A stretch of DNA of 64,000 nt from Verrucomicrobiota bacterium (GTDB lineage Bacteria; Verrucomicrobiota; Verrucomicrobiia; Limisphaerales; SXTU01), in assembly GCA_016235545.1 (NCBI GenBank), contig JACRKB010000032.1, positions 1 to 64,000 of the forward strand, read 5' to 3'. Positions 42,800 through 54,300 of the stretch are shown here, in pieces. The notes under the pieces were generated by a model. That model was not told where the DNA came from. It made no database searches and saw only the letters and a list, made by a program, of their open reading frames with translations. Position numbers and translations under genes: made by a program. Every line of letters starts with the position of its first letter. Position 1 is the first letter of the stretch.

Positions 42800-45363
42800 G
42801 CCGGCCTCACTTCCCCGGTGCCCGGCGCCAGCGGCAGGCGCACGATGAAGGTGGTCCCCTTGCCCATCTCGGTCTCGAAGGTGATCGTCCCGCCGTGCTT
42901 GTCCACGACCACGGAGCGTGCGATGGCCAGCCCCTGCCCCGTGCCCTTGCCCACTTCCTTGGTGGTGAAGAACGGGTCGAAGACCTTGCCTCGCGCGTGT
43001 TCAGGTATTCCCGTGCCGCTGTCGCCAATGCGCAGCACGGCCCAGTCGCCCTCGCGGCGGGTGCGGACCGTGATGAGGCCCTTGCCCCCGGAACTGCCGA
43101 GCGTGCCGGCAATGGCATGTGCGGCGTTGACTATGATGTTGAGCACGACCTGGTTGAACTCGCCCGGCAGGCACGGCACCGGCGGCAATGAAGTGTCGAA
43201 GTCAGTTTCCATGTCAGCGAGGTATTTCCATTCGTTGCGCGCGACGGTGATCGTGCTCTCGATGGCGCGGTTCAAATCCACCGGTGTCTTGTCCTCCGAG
43301 CCGGGATGCGAGAAGTCCTTCATCGCCCGGACAATGCTCGACACGCGCTCGACACCCGCCAGCGACTCGCCAATCGCGCGGGGGATTTCGCCTTGCAGGT
43401 AGCCCACGTCCGCCGTCTCCACTGCCTCCTCGGCGGCGGTGATGATCGTCGGCGTGGGGCCGCCGTTCTTCGCAGCGGCGAGCAGGTTGCCGTGCGCGTC
43501 CAGCAGCGCCCCGAGATCGCGGAATGCATCCTGCAAGAAACGCAGGTTGTCGCCGATATACTGCGTGGGCGTGTTGATCTCGTGCGCGATGCCGGCGGCG
43601 AGCTGGCCGATGGATTCGAGCTTCTGCGCGTGGCGCAGTTGCGTCTCCAGCGCACGCCGCTGAGTCACATCCACGGCCAGCAGGATGTAGTTGAGGCGGT
43701 TCTCCACGTCCGGCTTGCTGGGCGTGACGCTCAAGTTCAGGAAGACGTCCTGATTTGGGGAATGCACGACGCGGAAGTTGTCCAATTCGAGGTGGCGGTC
43801 CGTATGCACCGATTCGCTGATGACGCCCATGAGCCTTTCCCAATCCCAGGGAATCGGCAGCGCATGGAATGGCTGCCCTATCACCGCCGCGGCTGGAAGG
43901 CCGAAGGTTTGCGCTGCCGCCTCGTTCCAACGCGCCACGCGGCCCGCCACGTCCACGCCGATGAGCACGGCGGAAATCGAGGCGAAGAGCTTCTCCGTCT
44001 CCGTGTGCATGCGGCGCATCTCCTCCTCCTGCTGCTTGCGCTCTGAGATGTCGAAGATGACGCCGTCAAGCCATCGCACGCTGCCGTCCGTGTCGAAGGC
44101 CGCCTGCCCCTTCTCATGCACCCATCGGACCGTGCCATCGCAGCGCACCAGCCGGTAGTCGGCCACGTAGGGCTGCCGGCGGTTCAGACCGTCCTGAATG
44201 GCCTGCACGATGCCAATGTCGTCCGGATGGATGATGGACTCGAACGTCTGGGTCCGTTCCTTGGTGAACTCCGAACTGGCGTAGCCGGACAACTCCCATA
44301 TCAGGTCGCTGATGAATTCGATGCGCCGCTCCGGCGGCGGCGTGCAGCGATAAACCGCGCCGGGAATATTTGAAATGAGCGAGCGGAGACGCTCATCGTT
44401 CTCGTGCGCAGCCGCCTCGACGCTCTTGCGCGCCGTCACATCACGCGCCACCAGGACGAGCTTCTCCACATCGCCACGTTCGCTGCGGATGGCGGAGCCG
44501 GTGGACTCGATCGTGCGCCACGAACCGTTCTTGTGCCGCATCCGGTATTCCACCTGGTTGTAGCCGCCTGATGCGACGGCCTCGCTCGTCGCGGCGGCCA
44601 CGCGCTCCCGGTCGTCGGGGTGGACCTGTTCGAGTGAATCGGTGCTGTTGATGTCGGATTGCGTGTAGCCCAGGACAGACCTGTAGGACGGGCTGTTGTA
44701 AAGCCGGTGGCCGTTCACATCCACGACGGAGATGAGGTCGGCGGCATTGTCGGTGATGAGCCGCAGCAACTCCTCGCTCTGCCGCAACTGCGCCTCGGAC
44801 TTGCGCCGCTCTTCCAGCTCCCACTTCACCTTGTCGAGCGCCTTGCGCGCGGCCTCGGTGCGCTCGAAGACAACGCTCTCCAGATTGGCCAGGTGGCCTT
44901 GCGCCTCGATGAAATGCTGCCACTTGGAAGTCATCGCGTTCGCAAGTTGCAGCACCTCCAGCATCTCAAAGGGTTTCTTGAGGATGATGAGCGAGTCCGT
45001 GTGGCCGAACGTCGCCAGCACCTTGGCCATCGCCGCGTCAGCCGCGCCGCTGCAAAGCACGATCTGCAATTCCGGCGAGATGTGCCACAGACGCCGCATC
45101 GTTTGATAGCCGTCCAGGCCGGGCATATACATGTCCACAAACGCCATCGCAAATGGCTGGCCGGAATTCTCCGCCACACGCGCATGCACCTCCGCCTCCT
45201 CGCCCGTGTTCGCGCTGCTCACTTGATACGGCTCTGCGGCCGGCACATGCCCCTTGGTTGCCGAAGCCGGGATGGAAAGAATCCGGCGCATGACGGAGTG
45301 GACCTGCGGGTCGTCATCCACGATCAGCACACGGCGGTTCTTTTCTGTCGGCAGGGCGCTCAT
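42796..45363 (-). CDS. Hybrid histidine kinase (REC-PAS-PAS-PAS-HisKA-HATPase)
   Basis: The ATG at 45363 (MSALPTEKNRRVLIVDDDPQVHSV) lies 13 nt after the stop of the giant gene and gives 855 residues. An N-terminal receiver (FAMAFVDMYMPGLDGYQ) is followed by three PAS domains (LITDNAADLISVVDVNGHRLYN; LISNIPGAVYRC; LFASISAVLIGVDVAGRVARWN), then HisKA with the phospho-acceptor in LAAGIAHEINTPTQYIGDNL, and HATPase (NIIVNAAHAIAG, GDSGTGIPEHARGKVF, GKGTGQGLAIARSVV). It is soluble. The REC-first order suggests it is controlled by another kinase. Overlap with the REC-HDOD gene (4 nt) makes that protein its likely phosphorylation partner. The signal is not identifiable. Confidence 0.92.
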   Translation of the reverse strand: MSALPTEKNRRVLIVDDDPQVHSVMRRILSIPASATKGHVPAAEPYQVSSANTGEEAEVHARVAENSGQPFAMAFVDMYMPGLDGYQTMRRLWHISPELQIVLCSGAADAAMAKVLATFGHTDSLIILKKPFEMLEVLQLANAMTSKWQHFIEAQGHLANLESVVFERTEAARKALDKVKWELEERRKSEAQLRQSEELLRLITDNAADLISVVDVNGHRLYNSPSYRSVLGYTQSDINSTDSLEQVHPDDRERVAAATSEAVASGGYNQVEYRMRHKNGSWRTIESTGSAIRSERGDVEKLVLVARDVTARKSVEAAAHENDERLRSLISNIPGAVYRCTPPPERRIEFISDLIWELSGYASSEFTKERTQTFESIIHPDDIGIVQAIQDGLNRRQPYVADYRLVRCDGTVRWVHEKGQAAFDTDGSVRWLDGVIFDISERKQQEEEMRRMHTETEKLFASISAVLIGVDVAGRVARWNEAAAQTFGLPAAAVIGQPFHALPIPWDWERLMGVISESVHTDRHLELDNFRVVHSPNQDVFLNLSVTPSKPDVENRLNYILLAVDVTQRRALETQLRHAQKLESIGQLAAGIAHEINTPTQYIGDNLRFLQDAFRDLGALLDAHGNLLAAAKNGGPTPTIITAAEEAVETADVGYLQGEIPRAIGESLAGVERVSSIVRAMKDFSHPGSEDKTPVDLNRAIESTITVARNEWKYLADMETDFDTSLPPVPCLPGEFNQVVLNIIVNAAHAIAGTLGSSGGKGLITVRTRREGDWAVLRIGDSGTGIPEHARGKVFDPFFTTKEVGKGTGQGLAIARSVVVDKHGGTITFETEMGKGTTFIVRLPLAPGTGEVRPA

Positions 45364-45376
45364 CGGAACGGTTTGC

Positions 45377-48300
45377 TCATGCGGCGACAGGTTGACCGGC
45401 CTCCTCCATGGCCTCCGACAGCACGCGCGCGGCGGTGGGCAGATGTGGACGAAGCGCCTCGAGGCGTTCGTTGATGGTCGCCAGCAATTCACCCGCGCTG
45501 AACGAAATCAGCCGGCGATACCAACGAACGAATTCCCGGCTCACCGCAGCTTCCCCGGCGGCAAAGGACGCGGTCTCGGTTCCCTCCACCAACTCCAGCA
45601 GCAGGCGCGCCGACTCGTGGATGGCATTTCCCCTCTGCGAGCTGCGGCGGAGCAGCGCCAGCGCCTCGCTGCTCTGCTGCGACAGCATCAACGCCTCCGC
45701 CCGCTGCACGAGCACACCGTTGTGTTCGGGGAAATGAGCAACGGCCTCGCCAGTCCAGTCAGCCGCGAACTCGATGAACTCGGGCCGGCTCAAGGCAAGC
45801 TGCCCGCCCAGCAGCCACACATGCGGCTCTTGCGCCGCGTCGCCAACCATCGCGTGCAACGTTTGCAGCGCGTCCACCACGCGACCGCGCTCGCCCAGCC
45901 ACCGTGCGAAATCAAATCGCGCCGCCCGCGCTCCGGCATCCTCCGCAAGCGCGGCCAGAAACGCCTTCTCTGTCTCGGCGTGTTGCCCCGCGCCCCACCG
46001 GCACAGCGCGAGCACATGGTGCGGCCCGGCCTTGCGGATGTCGCGGTTCACTGGCGAGAGCGTCGGCTCATCGCGCTTCGCGAGACACTGATGCATCTGC
46101 CCGGCCCCATCAGAGAACTGCTTCAGCTCCAGCGCCGCCAGGCCGGCCATGAAATGAATCGAGGCCGTCAGCCCGCCTTGCTGCGCAAGCGGTGATTCGA
46201 CCACGCGCAGCACCTCGGCGAACTCCTTCGCCGTGTGAAGGTGGCAGACATATTGGGTCAGCAATGCTTCGCGCAACTCGGGCACAACGTCTTTCTTCGG
46301 CAGCCCCGCGAGCTGACTGAAGGCTGAACGGTAGTGTTCCAACCCTTCTCGCAACTGCCCGGAGCGCACCAGCTCCAGGCCCATGTTCATCAGCAGCATC
46401 GGTTCGCCCGGCAGTTCCTCGATGGCCCGTCGCAGCAGCCGTAGATTTCGCTCTATCTTGTTCCGGTCCGCGATGACCTCCGCGCTGTAGCCGTGGTGCC
46501 GCAAGGTTGCCGTGCCCAGGCGCGTCTCCATTCCCCATGCCTCGCACTTCACGAGGATGCTTGGGAACACCTGCTCATGGACGCGCCCGTAGAAGAACAG
46601 GCCCGGCGCGTTGCGCCACAGGCGCGGCACGTAGCACTGCCCGTCCTCTTCTTGCCCGACGTTTTGCAAACGCAGCCGCACGGCCAGAACGTCGGCCGCT
46701 GCCATGTCCGCCCGCAACTTCGCGTGCTCGCAGGCCGGCAGCTCCTCGTCCGCATCGAGGAACATCACCCAGTCCCCGGTCGCGTGCGCAAGCGCCGCAT
46801 TGCGCGCCGCGCTGAAGTCGTCCTCCCACGGATGCGAATACACCTCCGCCCCGCGCATCTTCGCGATTTCCACCGTGCTGTCGGTCGAGCCGGTGTCCAC
46901 CACGATGAGCTGGTCCGCCAGGCCCCGCACAGAATCGAGGCACTGGCCAAGAAACTTTTCCTCGTTCTTGGCGATGACGAAAATGGTCAGGCGCGGCTGC
47001 CCGGCCTTTGCGGGCAGCGCGGGCCAGCGGACGTTCGAGACGCGTCCGCGCGACTGCAGAGCCTTGTGAAATCTCTTCGCGGCCCGCCAATGCGGGACAA
47101 GCTGGCGCGCGCGCGCCGCACACTCGCGCGCCATCGCCACATCGCCGGCAGCCTGCGCCGTCTCCGCAAGCAACAGCCACGCCTCGGGGTGGAACGGGCG
47201 CGCCTCCAGCGCCATCAGCGTCTCAGTCCACGCGGCGAAGTGTTGACCCCGCTGCAATGCCGCGCGCGCCACCGTCAAGTCACCGACCCGGCCCACCGGC
47301 GGCAGCTTGAGCTGAAACGTCGGCAGGCTTCCACTGGCGGTGTCACCACCCCGCGCCACGTCCGTGATGAACGGCGCGGGCGCGGGCGCCGGAGCGGCGC
47401 GCTGCCCTTCACCCGCGAAAGCCAGCAGCAGTTTCTCCCACTCGTCCCACTCGCGCTCGCGCGGAAAGTCCTTCGCCGTCGCCAGCCCGCCTTGCACCAG
47501 GCGCTCGCGCAGAGAGCGGTCGCGCATCAGCTTTTCCACCGCCTCCGCGATGGCCTCGGGCGAGCCCACCGGCACGAGCAGGCAGTTCACGCCTTCGCGG
47601 CAATACTCCCGCGCGCCTGGCGTGTCCGTGCAGACCACGGCTGCGCCGGCGGCCATCGCCTCTTGCGGCGGGCGCGGGCAGGAGTCGTAGTGGGACGCGT
47701 AGATGAGAATGTCCGCCGTGCCGAAGAGGAATGTCTTGAGTTCATCCGCCGGCGCGACGTGAAACTCGCAGGGAAACTTCGCAAAAATCTCCGGCCCGGT
47801 GCCGGAGATGCGGACAGCGGTGAAGTGCGGGCAGCGCTTCGCCAGCAGCGTCAGCGCGTCGTGGATTTCCTGAATGCCCTTGAACGTGAGCGGCTCCTCC
47901 CGCGTGCCACGCGAGTCCGGCCCAACTATGAGGAGGCGCAGCTTCGAGCCTGGCAAGGCGCGCGACAGCGGGCGGAAAACCGTCTGGTCCGTGCAGACCG
48001 GGAGAATCGCGTCGGCCTTCCGGCCCGTCGTGCGCTCGACCGCGCGGGCGAGGTTGTGAGAATTCGCCACGAAACGCACGCCCGGTGCCTGATACGACAG
48101 GCCCGACAGCTCGCGCAGCAGCCGATGCTGCTCCGTGTCCGGCAGCGTCGCATCGGCGAAGACATACTGGTCGCCCTGTGCGTAATAGACCTTCACCGGC
48201 GCGGTGACTGCCTTCAGCTCGTGTGTGTTCGTGAAGTAGGTGCTCACCACCACGTCGCTGGGCGGAACGGACGTCGCCATCCCCTGCCCTTCCGGCACGC

Positions 48301-51300
48301 GCACCACTCGCACCTGAAACTGAAACCAATCCGGCTTCTCCGTGCGCGTGACGATGGTCACGTCGTGACCCTTGCGCCGCAGCTCCTCCGCCTGCCGCAG
48401 CAGCGTCTGGTTGCCGCCAGTCACGCCGAGAATGCTCTCGATGAGATAGGTCACGCGCAGCGTGCGGTCCGGTGTGGCTGCGGCTTCACGGGGCGGCGAG
48501 GCCGGCACGGCACTGCCTTGAGCAGCGCGCAACGCACTTTCCTCCACCCTCTCATCAGCACCGGGCTTCAGCCCGGTGGAGTGCGCGGGCGAGGCAGCAG
48601 CCGTTTCAACGGCTTCTGCCCTGTCATTTCCGCCCCCGCACAGCACCGCCAGATTCTCCTTCGCAATCGCGTTGTCCGGCTCCAACTCCAGTGCGCGCGC
48701 GATGACGAGCCGTGCCGTCTCCCTGTCGCCCGCGTGCTGAAGGCAGAACGCCAGGCCCAGCAGCGTGTCCACGCAGTCGGGTGACTGTTGCAAAATGCGT
48801 CCGAAAACCTTCGCCGCATCCGCCCAGCGGCCAGCCTCGCGGTTCAGCCGCGCGAGCAGGCGCAGCGCGTCGAGATTCTCCGGCTCCAACTCCAGCGCAC
48901 GCGCCAGCGCCGCTTCGAACTCCTCGACGCGGCCAAGCTGCACGGCCGTCGTGGCCAGCTTCAAGTGCGCAGCCGCGCTCCGTGGCTTGTGCCGGACCGC
49001 CAGCACAAATTCCACTCGGGCCGGCTCCAGTTCGCCAAGCTGGAACAGCACGCTGCCCAACGCTTCGCGCAGCTCGCCAGACTCCGGCAGCAGCGCAACC
49101 GCCTGGCGAAGCGCATCCCGTGCGCCGGGCAGGTTGCCTTGGCTGAAGTGCGTTTCGGCGCGGGCAATGTGTTCACTCACAAACACAGCCGGACGCTGCG
49201 CCTCCGCCTCCGGTGCGACGCGTGCCCACACCTGCGACGCCCACTCGTGCGACGCGGCGTCGTAAGTCTTCGGATGGTTCAGCACGATGCGCGCGCGCAG
49301 CTCCGCATCGCGCTTCGCCGCCGTGGTCAGCATGCTGCCGGCCTTGATGCGATAGCGGAACAACGGCTCGGCAATCTTCCGCGCCTTGAATCCTCGCTCC
49401 GCAGCGCCAATCCAAAAATCCCAATCCTCGTAGCCCCAGACCAGGTTCGGATTGTAGCCTCCCACCGCATCGAAGACCTCACGCCGGTAGAGCGAGCAAT
49501 AGTTGAGCTGGTTGAGCGTCGCCAGTTTCGCGAGGGAGAACTCGCCAGTCTGAAATACGCCGTCGGCATCCCCGAAGCGCAGCAGGTCGGTGAAGACGAT
49601 GTGCGTGTCCGGGTTGGCTTCGAGCACCGCGACCGTCTTTGCGAGGAAGTCCGGCGCGAGCCCATCGTCGGCGTCGAGCGGGAGAATGTGTTTGCCCAGT
49701 GCGAGGGCGATGCCGTTGTTGCGCGCCATCGCAAGGCCTTGGTTTGGCTGGTTGAGCAGGTGGATTCGGTGCGATGGATTTTCGCGAATCAGCCGCTCTG
49801 CGACCGCGCTGGTGTCATCGGGGCTGCCGTCGTTGACGATGATGATTTCCCACTCGGCGTGAGTTTGAGCGAGCACGCTGGCCACGGCCTCGGGCAGCAG
49901 GTGCGCCTGCTTGAAGCACGGGATGACGACGGACACGAGCGGCGGGCAGGCCGACTTCGCGACGAGGAGCAGCTCGACTTCCTGATGGCAGGCGTTCGGG
50001 GTGAAGCCGTCGTAAGCGGCCACGTTCACTCGCTGGCCCTCGGCGAAGAGCCGCGCCAGCGTGGCGGGCGAAAGCTCGTTGCGCGCGCCGGCACGGTTGT
50101 TGAAGTCCGCTTGGACCTTGTTGACCGGCGCGCAGAACGTGAGCGACTGCGGCACGCAGAGCAGCAGCGGATGCGACTCGCGGAAACGCGGCGCGCTCTC
50201 GGCGAGGCGGGCTTCGAGCGTGTTGGGATTATTGAAGTCGAGCGACTCCAGCAGCGGGCGCAGGTCTGCCAGCCGGTAGAGCGAGCTGGAGACTTCAAGC
50301 GGATATGCGAAGTCGCAGTCCGCACCGGGCCACGCGAAGGCGAGCGTGGCCGCGCCGGGTTCAGCGAATGTCGGCAGTGCCTGCGCACGGTTGAGCGGAT
50401 AGCAATAGGTCGTGTTCCGGCCCAGCCGCAGGGAATGGCCCACCGCGCGCGGCTCGATGGCGAGCTGGGCGCTGAGTTCAGCGAGCGTGAAATCGCGGAC
50501 GAACAAGTTGTCGTCCACGAGGAAGAGAACTTGGTCCGCACCGGCAATGGATTGAAGCAGGTCGGTCTTGAAGCGCTGCTCGGCGATGAACTCGGCGGCG
50601 GGATACTCACGGGTGAGCGCGGCGTATTGGACACGGTGCGCGGTGTCGCTGGCACAGTGAAGGACACGCAGCTTCGCGCGCCCGGCGTCGCGGCAATGGC
50701 GATAGAACGAGCGGATGGTGGCGTCGAGCTGGAGCGCGCGGTCCTTCGAGAAGATGACGGCGGTGATGGCGGCTGGCTCCAGCGGCTGTGCCGACGACTT
50801 GCAGTCGCCGGCGGTTGGAGCAACCGCAACTGGACTTGGTGCGTTGCAGCAGCCACTGGTAGCGGGGGATGCGACAGACGGCGACTGCAAGTCGCCGGCA
50901 CGGGTGCGGGCGTGAGCGAGGCGGAGATACAACTCCTCCCAGCGGTCCACGACGGAATCCCACGTCAGCTTCTCCTTCCACTCGCGGTGTCCGGCTTCGG
51001 CGAGCTGGACGCGAAGGCTCTCGTTGTCGAGCAGGTGCGAGGCTTGCGCGGCCATGTCGTCGGGCGCGCAGACCACGCCGCCCTGCCACTCGCGGACGTT
51101 GCCGCAGTCGGTGGAGACAAACGGCAGGCGCGCGGCCTTCGCTTCGATGATGACCAACGGAGACGCCTCGACGTGCGAGCCGAACAGGAACACGTCGGCA
51201 CTGCGGAACGCGGCCACAACATCTTCGCGCGGCACACCGGTGAGGAAGCGCACGTTCAGGCCGGCGGCCTGCGCACGCAGCGCGGCGAGCGTGCCGCCGT

Positions 51301-54300
51301 CGTGGCCGATGAAGACCATCGTGAAGTCCGGCCGGGCCATGCGGCGGACGGTTTCGAGGACGCGCTCCTGGCCTTTGCCCGGCATGAAGTTCGCCACGCA
51401 CAGGCCGAAGTGGCGCGTGGTGAGGCGATACTTCTCCCGGAAGTTCACGGCCAGCGGGCGCGTGAACTCGTCGGTGTCCGTGCCGTTCGGGATGACGAGG
51501 CCGTTCTTCAAGCCGAGGCGTTCGCCGAACGCGAAGTCCTGGTAGGTCGCCGAGTGATAGACCGCCGCGTCGTAGAGCGGCAGCACCGCCGGCAGGAAGT
51601 CCTGAAAGTAGGCGCGAAACTGCGGCCAGCGCAGCGTGCCCGCGTCGGCGAGCGCCGAGTAGCCGCACGGCGCAAGGACGTTGGCGCGGCGCGGGCGAAG
51701 CTCTTGAAGCAGCGGCATGGCGAGGTCGGTGGCCCATTGCTGCGCGGCGTAATTCATCATCACGTCGCAGTTGAACTCGCGGAGGAACTGCTGGTAACGG
51801 GCGAACTCGCCGTTCACGCCTTCGGCCAGTTTGCCGCTGACGGCGAACTCAACGATGCCGACGCCGTTCAACTCGCGGAACGCGCGGTCCGGCAACTTTG
51901 TCGTCGCCACCGTCACGCGATGGCCACGGCGCGCGAGCCGCTCGGAGAGCTGCTGGACGACCAGCTCCGCACCGCCGGTGTGCGGGGCGTAGAACTCGAC
52001 GGTGTGCAGGAGGTTGAGGCGCGTTGAGCCGCCGGCCCGGCGCGGGGTGCGCGCTTCCGGCGTCGTGGCGCGGGAGGCGACCTGGCCGGCCTGGTAGTCG
52101 GCGCGGATGATGGCGGCGAGTTCCTCCTGCTGCTGCGCGCGCGTGCTGCCGACGCTGGCGGGATGCAGCCGAATGCGGTGCAGGACTTCGGGCAAGTTCG
52201 CCAGCTCGAAGCCGGCGAGCAGCGCGCGGGCGAAGAAGTCGTAGTCGTCCACGGAGCGGAACGCCTCGCGATACGGGCCGACCTGCTCGAAGACGGCGCG
52301 ACGAATTAGCGCGGCGCTGTTCACCATCGAGTTCAGCTTGCCGAAGGTCGCACGAATGCGGGCTGGCTCGTGCTCCAGCGGCGGGCAGCCTAGGGATTTG
52401 CCGGTGTCGTCGAAGTATTCCGCGAAGCAACCAATGGCGGCGATGTCAGCGTGCGTCTCCAGGTGGGCCACGAGCTTCGCGAGCTTGTCCGGCAACGACA
52501 GGTCATCGCTGTCGTGGTTGAGCAAATAGCGCGAGCCGGGGTGCGCGGCCATGACAGCCTCGTTGCGCGCGGCGACCTCGCCGCGATGCGACAGGGCCAG
52601 CACGCGGATGCGTGGGTCGCGCTGCGCGTAGTCGCGAGCGATGGCGAGCGTGCGGTCGGTCGAGCCGTCGTCGGCGAGGAGGATTTCAAAGTCACCGAAG
52701 GTCTGGGCCAGCAGCGAGTCGAGTGTGGTCGGCAAGTAGTGCTCGCGGTTGTAGGCGGGGATGAAGATGGAGACGAGCGGCGGGCGTGCGCTGAGGGTGG
52801 TGGCCGTCGCGACTGGTGCGGCGCACACCGCCGCAGTCCGACTCCCGCTCGCTTCCTCGGAGGAGGGGAGAGGGTTGGGGTGAGGGGTGACGTGCGGAGG
52901 CGTTGGCACCTCCCACCCCTCATCCGGCCTGCGGCCACCTTCTCCCCTCCTCCGAGGAAGGGAGAAGGCGCGTCTCGTGGCGTTCGGTTCGCATTCCGCC
53001 GACTGGCATTGGGAATTGCTAATAGTCAGCGCGCCGTGGAGTTGTGTGAACTTTTCCATCCAGATGCTGTGCAGGCGGGTTTCGCTGGCGGAGGCATCCA
53101 CGAGGTTCTCGCGGAGGATGTCGGCCACGGCGGTGGCAAGCTCGCCGGGCGAACGCATCACGACCTTCACGGCGGTGGCGGTGACGTTGCGCGTCATCTG
53201 CCATTCGCCGAGCTGGCAGTGGACTTCGCCGAAGCCGAGCGCGCCGAGGACGCGCTGGTATTTGGCTGGATACCAGCCGTCGTAGTGGACCGCCCAGGCG
53301 GCCTCGTGCGAGCCGAAGAGGTGGCGAAGGACGACTTGTTTTTGAGCGAAGCTGGGCTGCGGCTCCGTGAGCAGACGCGCAGAAGCCTCGGCGTCGGGGG
53401 TCTCGATGGTCAGGCGACCGCCGGGCTTGAGCCAGCGTTGCCAGCGGCAGAGCAGCGCGAGCGCGGTGGGGCGGTCGAAGTGCTCGAAGACGTGGTGCAG
53501 CCGGACTTCGTCCACGCTCGCGGCGGGAAGGTCGAGGCGGATGATGTCGGCGAAAATGTCCGCCGCGACGCTGGTCTGCACGGTGTGCTCGGCGGGCGGG
53601 AAGTCCACGTTCACGTAGCCATCGAAGCGCTGCTCGCCGCAGCCGAGGTGCAGGCGCAGTGGGGCGCCGGGCTGCCAGAGGTGCGCCTGCTGAAGTTGGG
53701 CCAGAAAGCTGCGCTCAGCGGAGCCGCCGCCGGTCGGCTTCCAGCGCGGCTTCGACGCCGGGGCGGGGTGCAGGTCGCGGAGAAATTTTTCAAAAAACGC
53801 CGTGGTGGAATACTCACGCACGGCGCGCTGATGGGCGCGCTCGGCGATGGCGGCGTAGCGCGGATAGTCGGCAAGGATTGCGCGCAGGATGTCTTGAAGG
53901 CGGTCCGGCTCGAAATAGACAAACTCGGTGCCCGGCTCGAAGTAGCGCTCGACGAGATTCCACGGGTCGCGCTGGCAGAGGATGAGCGAGCGGCAGAAGG
54001 CGGCCCCGAAGAGCCGCGACTTGAGCTGCGGTGCCGGCCATGTCTGGTCGGGCGCGGCGGCGAGGAGTTCCGCGCTGCCGGGCAGCGGGAGCTGGGAGAA
54101 GGCCGTGTTCTCGCGCCAGTGCGCGTGTCGCGCGACGTTTTCAATTTGCTGCCGGGTGACGAAGAGCTGGTTGTGAACAAGTGTGACGCGGGAGCGGGCG
54201 ATGAGGGAGAGCTTCTCCTGATAGCTGCAATTGAAGTCTGTCACCGCCGGGTGCCGGAGCTGCGAGACGAAGCGATGGCGGAACGGCGCGAGGTCGCGGA

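Noticed and set aside
48788-52027. 1,079-residue plus-strand ORF inside the giant glycosyltransferase gene
   Set aside because: Shadow frame of the giant gene; low-complexity Arg/Ala/Gly composition and no domain pattern, while the opposite strand shows clear glycosyltransferase modules.
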